The notes beneath the pieces are model-generated. The model was not told the DNA's origin and made no database searches. It saw only the letters and a program-made list of their open reading frames with translations. The translations under genes were made by a program, and so were the position numbers. Positions 22,492 to 23,934 of a stretch of 23,934 bases of DNA are shown here, one piece after another. Each line of letters starts with the position of its first letter. The first letter of the stretch is position 1. The stretch comes from Gammaproteobacteria bacterium (GTDB taxonomy: Bacteria; Pseudomonadota; Gammaproteobacteria; UBA9214): assembly GCA_029864225.1 (NCBI GenBank), contig JAOTTU010000011.1, forward strand, positions 1 to 23,934, given 5' to 3'.

Positions 22492-23934
22492 TGCAACTGC
22501 TCCGTAACGGTGCTGCCGTAAATCTCGATTTCCTTGCGCAGCACGTCCGCCATCCGCCGATAGGTCATTTCGGGTGCACCGTGGATAGCGTGTTCCGGAT
22601 CACCCGTCTCGGCGACCTGCAGGGCATTCATCAGGCTTTTCACGCCCTGTTCGCGGCGGCCCTGGCGCAGTTGCAGCAGGCCCAACTGGTAGTGCGCCTC
22701 AAGAAATCGGGGATCGATATACAATGACTTGCGCATGCCAGACTCTGCTGCGCCGAGGTCATTGCGTTCAATCAGGACCAGGGCATTCAGAAAATGGGCA
22801 TGCTTTTCCATCGGCTCCAGCGCCACGGCCTTGTGTGACAGTTGCTGCGCCTCCTCGAGCCGTCCCAGGCTGGCAAGGGCACTGGCCTTGTGCAGCAGCA
22901 CGGCGGCGTTTTCACCCTGCGTTGCGATGTAGCGGTCTGCCACCACCAGGCACTCGGCCATACGCTGCTGCTGTACCAGGCGGGCAACCGTCTCAATACT
23001 GTTTGTATCACCCGGCGTTGCAGCATCCTGTGCTGCCTCATCATGGGGTGCGTGTTCCGGCACATAATCTGCGTCGGTGATGTCGTCTAACGCTCCGGAC
23101 TCCGGTTCGTGTATAACGACGACCGGACCCGTTGGCATGCGCCGGTAATAAAAAACACCCCCGGCCTGTTTCAGTTCCAGCCCTTCGATGTCGGTATTGA
23201 CCAGATCGGCCCCGCCCAGCATCAGTACTCCCCCGGGTGCCAGGCAGCGGGCGAACTTTTTCATCACGGCCGCGACCGTGGCGGCATCGAAATAGATAAA
23301 GACATTGCGGCACAGGATAAGGTCCATCGAATGCAGGCCGCCGGCGATCATGGGGAATTCATCTTCCACCAGGTTCAGGTAGGAGAAATTCACCATGGCG
23401 CGGATTTCATCATTCAGCTGGTATTCATTATCCTCACGCTTGAAATAGCGCTCGTACATCGTCTCGGGCGTGGCGCGGAATGACCATGTGCTGTAACGGG
23501 CCGCGACGGCGGCGGAGAGGGCCTCGACATTGATATCGGTCGCATGCAACTGCAGGTTCCAGCGCGCAGCGTTCGGAAGCGTTTCGCGCAGCATGATCGC
23601 CAGGGAATAGATCTCCTGGCCATGCGAGCAACCGGCGCTCCAGATGCGGATTGAACCGGGCTGGCCCTTTTTCCGTGCCATGTGTTGCGGCAACCAGCCC
23701 GTGCGCAGGAACTCCATCTGGATCTTGTCCCGGAAAAAGTAACTCTCCCCGACAGTGACATTGGCAATCAGGAATTCCAGTTCCTCGCTGTCAGGACTGC
23801 ATTCACGGAGTCGCAGAATATAGTCGTCGGCCTGCGCATAACCGAAACGGGCGACCGCACGCTGCAGTGTGGCGCGCAGGTTGTCACGCTGGTGCTCCTG
23901 GATGACGATACCGGTATGCGTACGCAGGTAAACG
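22488..23934 (-). CDS. CheR methyltransferase with TPR repeats (WspC-like), 5' end cut by window
   Basis: The frame runs to the window edge, so the first codons are missing; the visible part, from about 23933, reads VYLRTHTGIVIQEHQRDNLR. The CheR N-terminal helical domain ends with VTVGESYFFRDKIQMEFLR. The methyltransferase domain has the S-adenosylmethionine motif WSAGCSHGQEIYSLAIML and DLILCRNVFIYFD. After a low-complexity linker, the last 150 residues form TPR-like repeats (AVLLHKASALASLGRLEEAQ, HFLNALVLIERNDLGAAESG, AHYQLGLLQLRQGRREQGVK). It methylates receptor glutamates. CheR with TPRs is typical of Wsp-type and other alternative chemosensory systems, where the TPRs are thought to aid docking. 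Another part of the operon, and its promoter, probably lie beyond the window. Confidence 0.93.
   Translation of the reverse strand, partial: VYLRTHTGIVIQEHQRDNLRATLQRAVARFGYAQADDYILRLRECSPDSEELEFLIANVTVGESYFFRDKIQMEFLRTGWLPQHMARKKGQPGSIRIWSAGCSHGQEIYSLAIMLRETLPNAARWNLQLHATDINVEALSAAVAARYSTWSFRATPETMYERYFKREDNEYQLNDEIRAMVNFSYLNLVEDEFPMIAGGLHSMDLILCRNVFIYFDAATVAAVMKKFARCLAPGGVLMLGGADLVNTDIEGLELKQAGGVFYYRRMPTGPVVVIHEPESGALDDITDADYVPEHAPHDEAAQDAATPGDTNSIETVARLVQQQRMAECLVVADRYIATQGENAAVLLHKASALASLGRLEEAQQLSHKAVALEPMEKHAHFLNALVLIERNDLGAAESGMRKSLYIDPRFLEAHYQLGLLQLRQGRREQGVKSLMNALQVAETGDPEHAIHGAPEMTYRRMADVLRKEIEIYGSTVTEQLQ

Overview
The window is GC-rich chromosomal DNA, most likely from a gammaproteobacterium. 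The signs are a TesA-type 3' end, the moxR / DUF58 / TgpA-type transglutaminase gene order, a Wsp-like chemosensory cluster, and many short palindromic repeats of the TGTAGGAGCGG type. The genus cannot be named from sequence alone. No rRNA, tRNA, CRISPR array or complete insertion sequence was seen.

Layout. 1-109 is the 3' end of a tesA-like esterase. 110-1215 is repeat-rich DNA with one small gene, an MTH1187-type thiamine-binding protein. 1216-5414 (minus) is a two-gene RND efflux operon, with the lipoprotein adaptor upstream of the permease. 5619-5804 is a small lipoprotein. 5897-9854 (plus) is a MoxR ATPase, a DUF58 protein and a transglutaminase-like membrane protein; the third gene is broken by a one-base frameshift, and a MITE-like hairpin lies between the first two. 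9855-10151 holds more repeats. 10152-13942 (minus) is a five-gene run: 73-aa protein, patatin-like lipoprotein, a 37-aa lipoprotein with a strong ribosome binding site, NTP/NDP-exchange-type transporter, and Tat-exported aldo/keto reductase. 14250-14954 (plus) is an orphan ParA ATPase. 14994-15332 (minus) is a small DUF5619-like protein.

15415-23934 (minus) is the most interesting part. It is a chemosensory operon in the order CheR-TPR (cut by the window end), CheW, chemoreceptor, CheA-REC hybrid kinase, CheB, and a REC-REC-GGDEF diguanylate cyclase. The content matches the Pseudomonas Wsp pathway, but the receptor has no membrane segment and begins with a globin-like (protoglobin) domain with a candidate proximal histidine. 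The inferred circuit is a cytoplasmic heme gas (O2/redox) sensor that controls CheA autophosphorylation, phosphotransfer to a PleD-like response regulator, and c-di-GMP synthesis, with CheR and CheB adjusting receptor methylation. A ParA ATPase encoded close by could position a cytoplasmic receptor cluster, as PpfA does in Rhodobacter; this is speculation.
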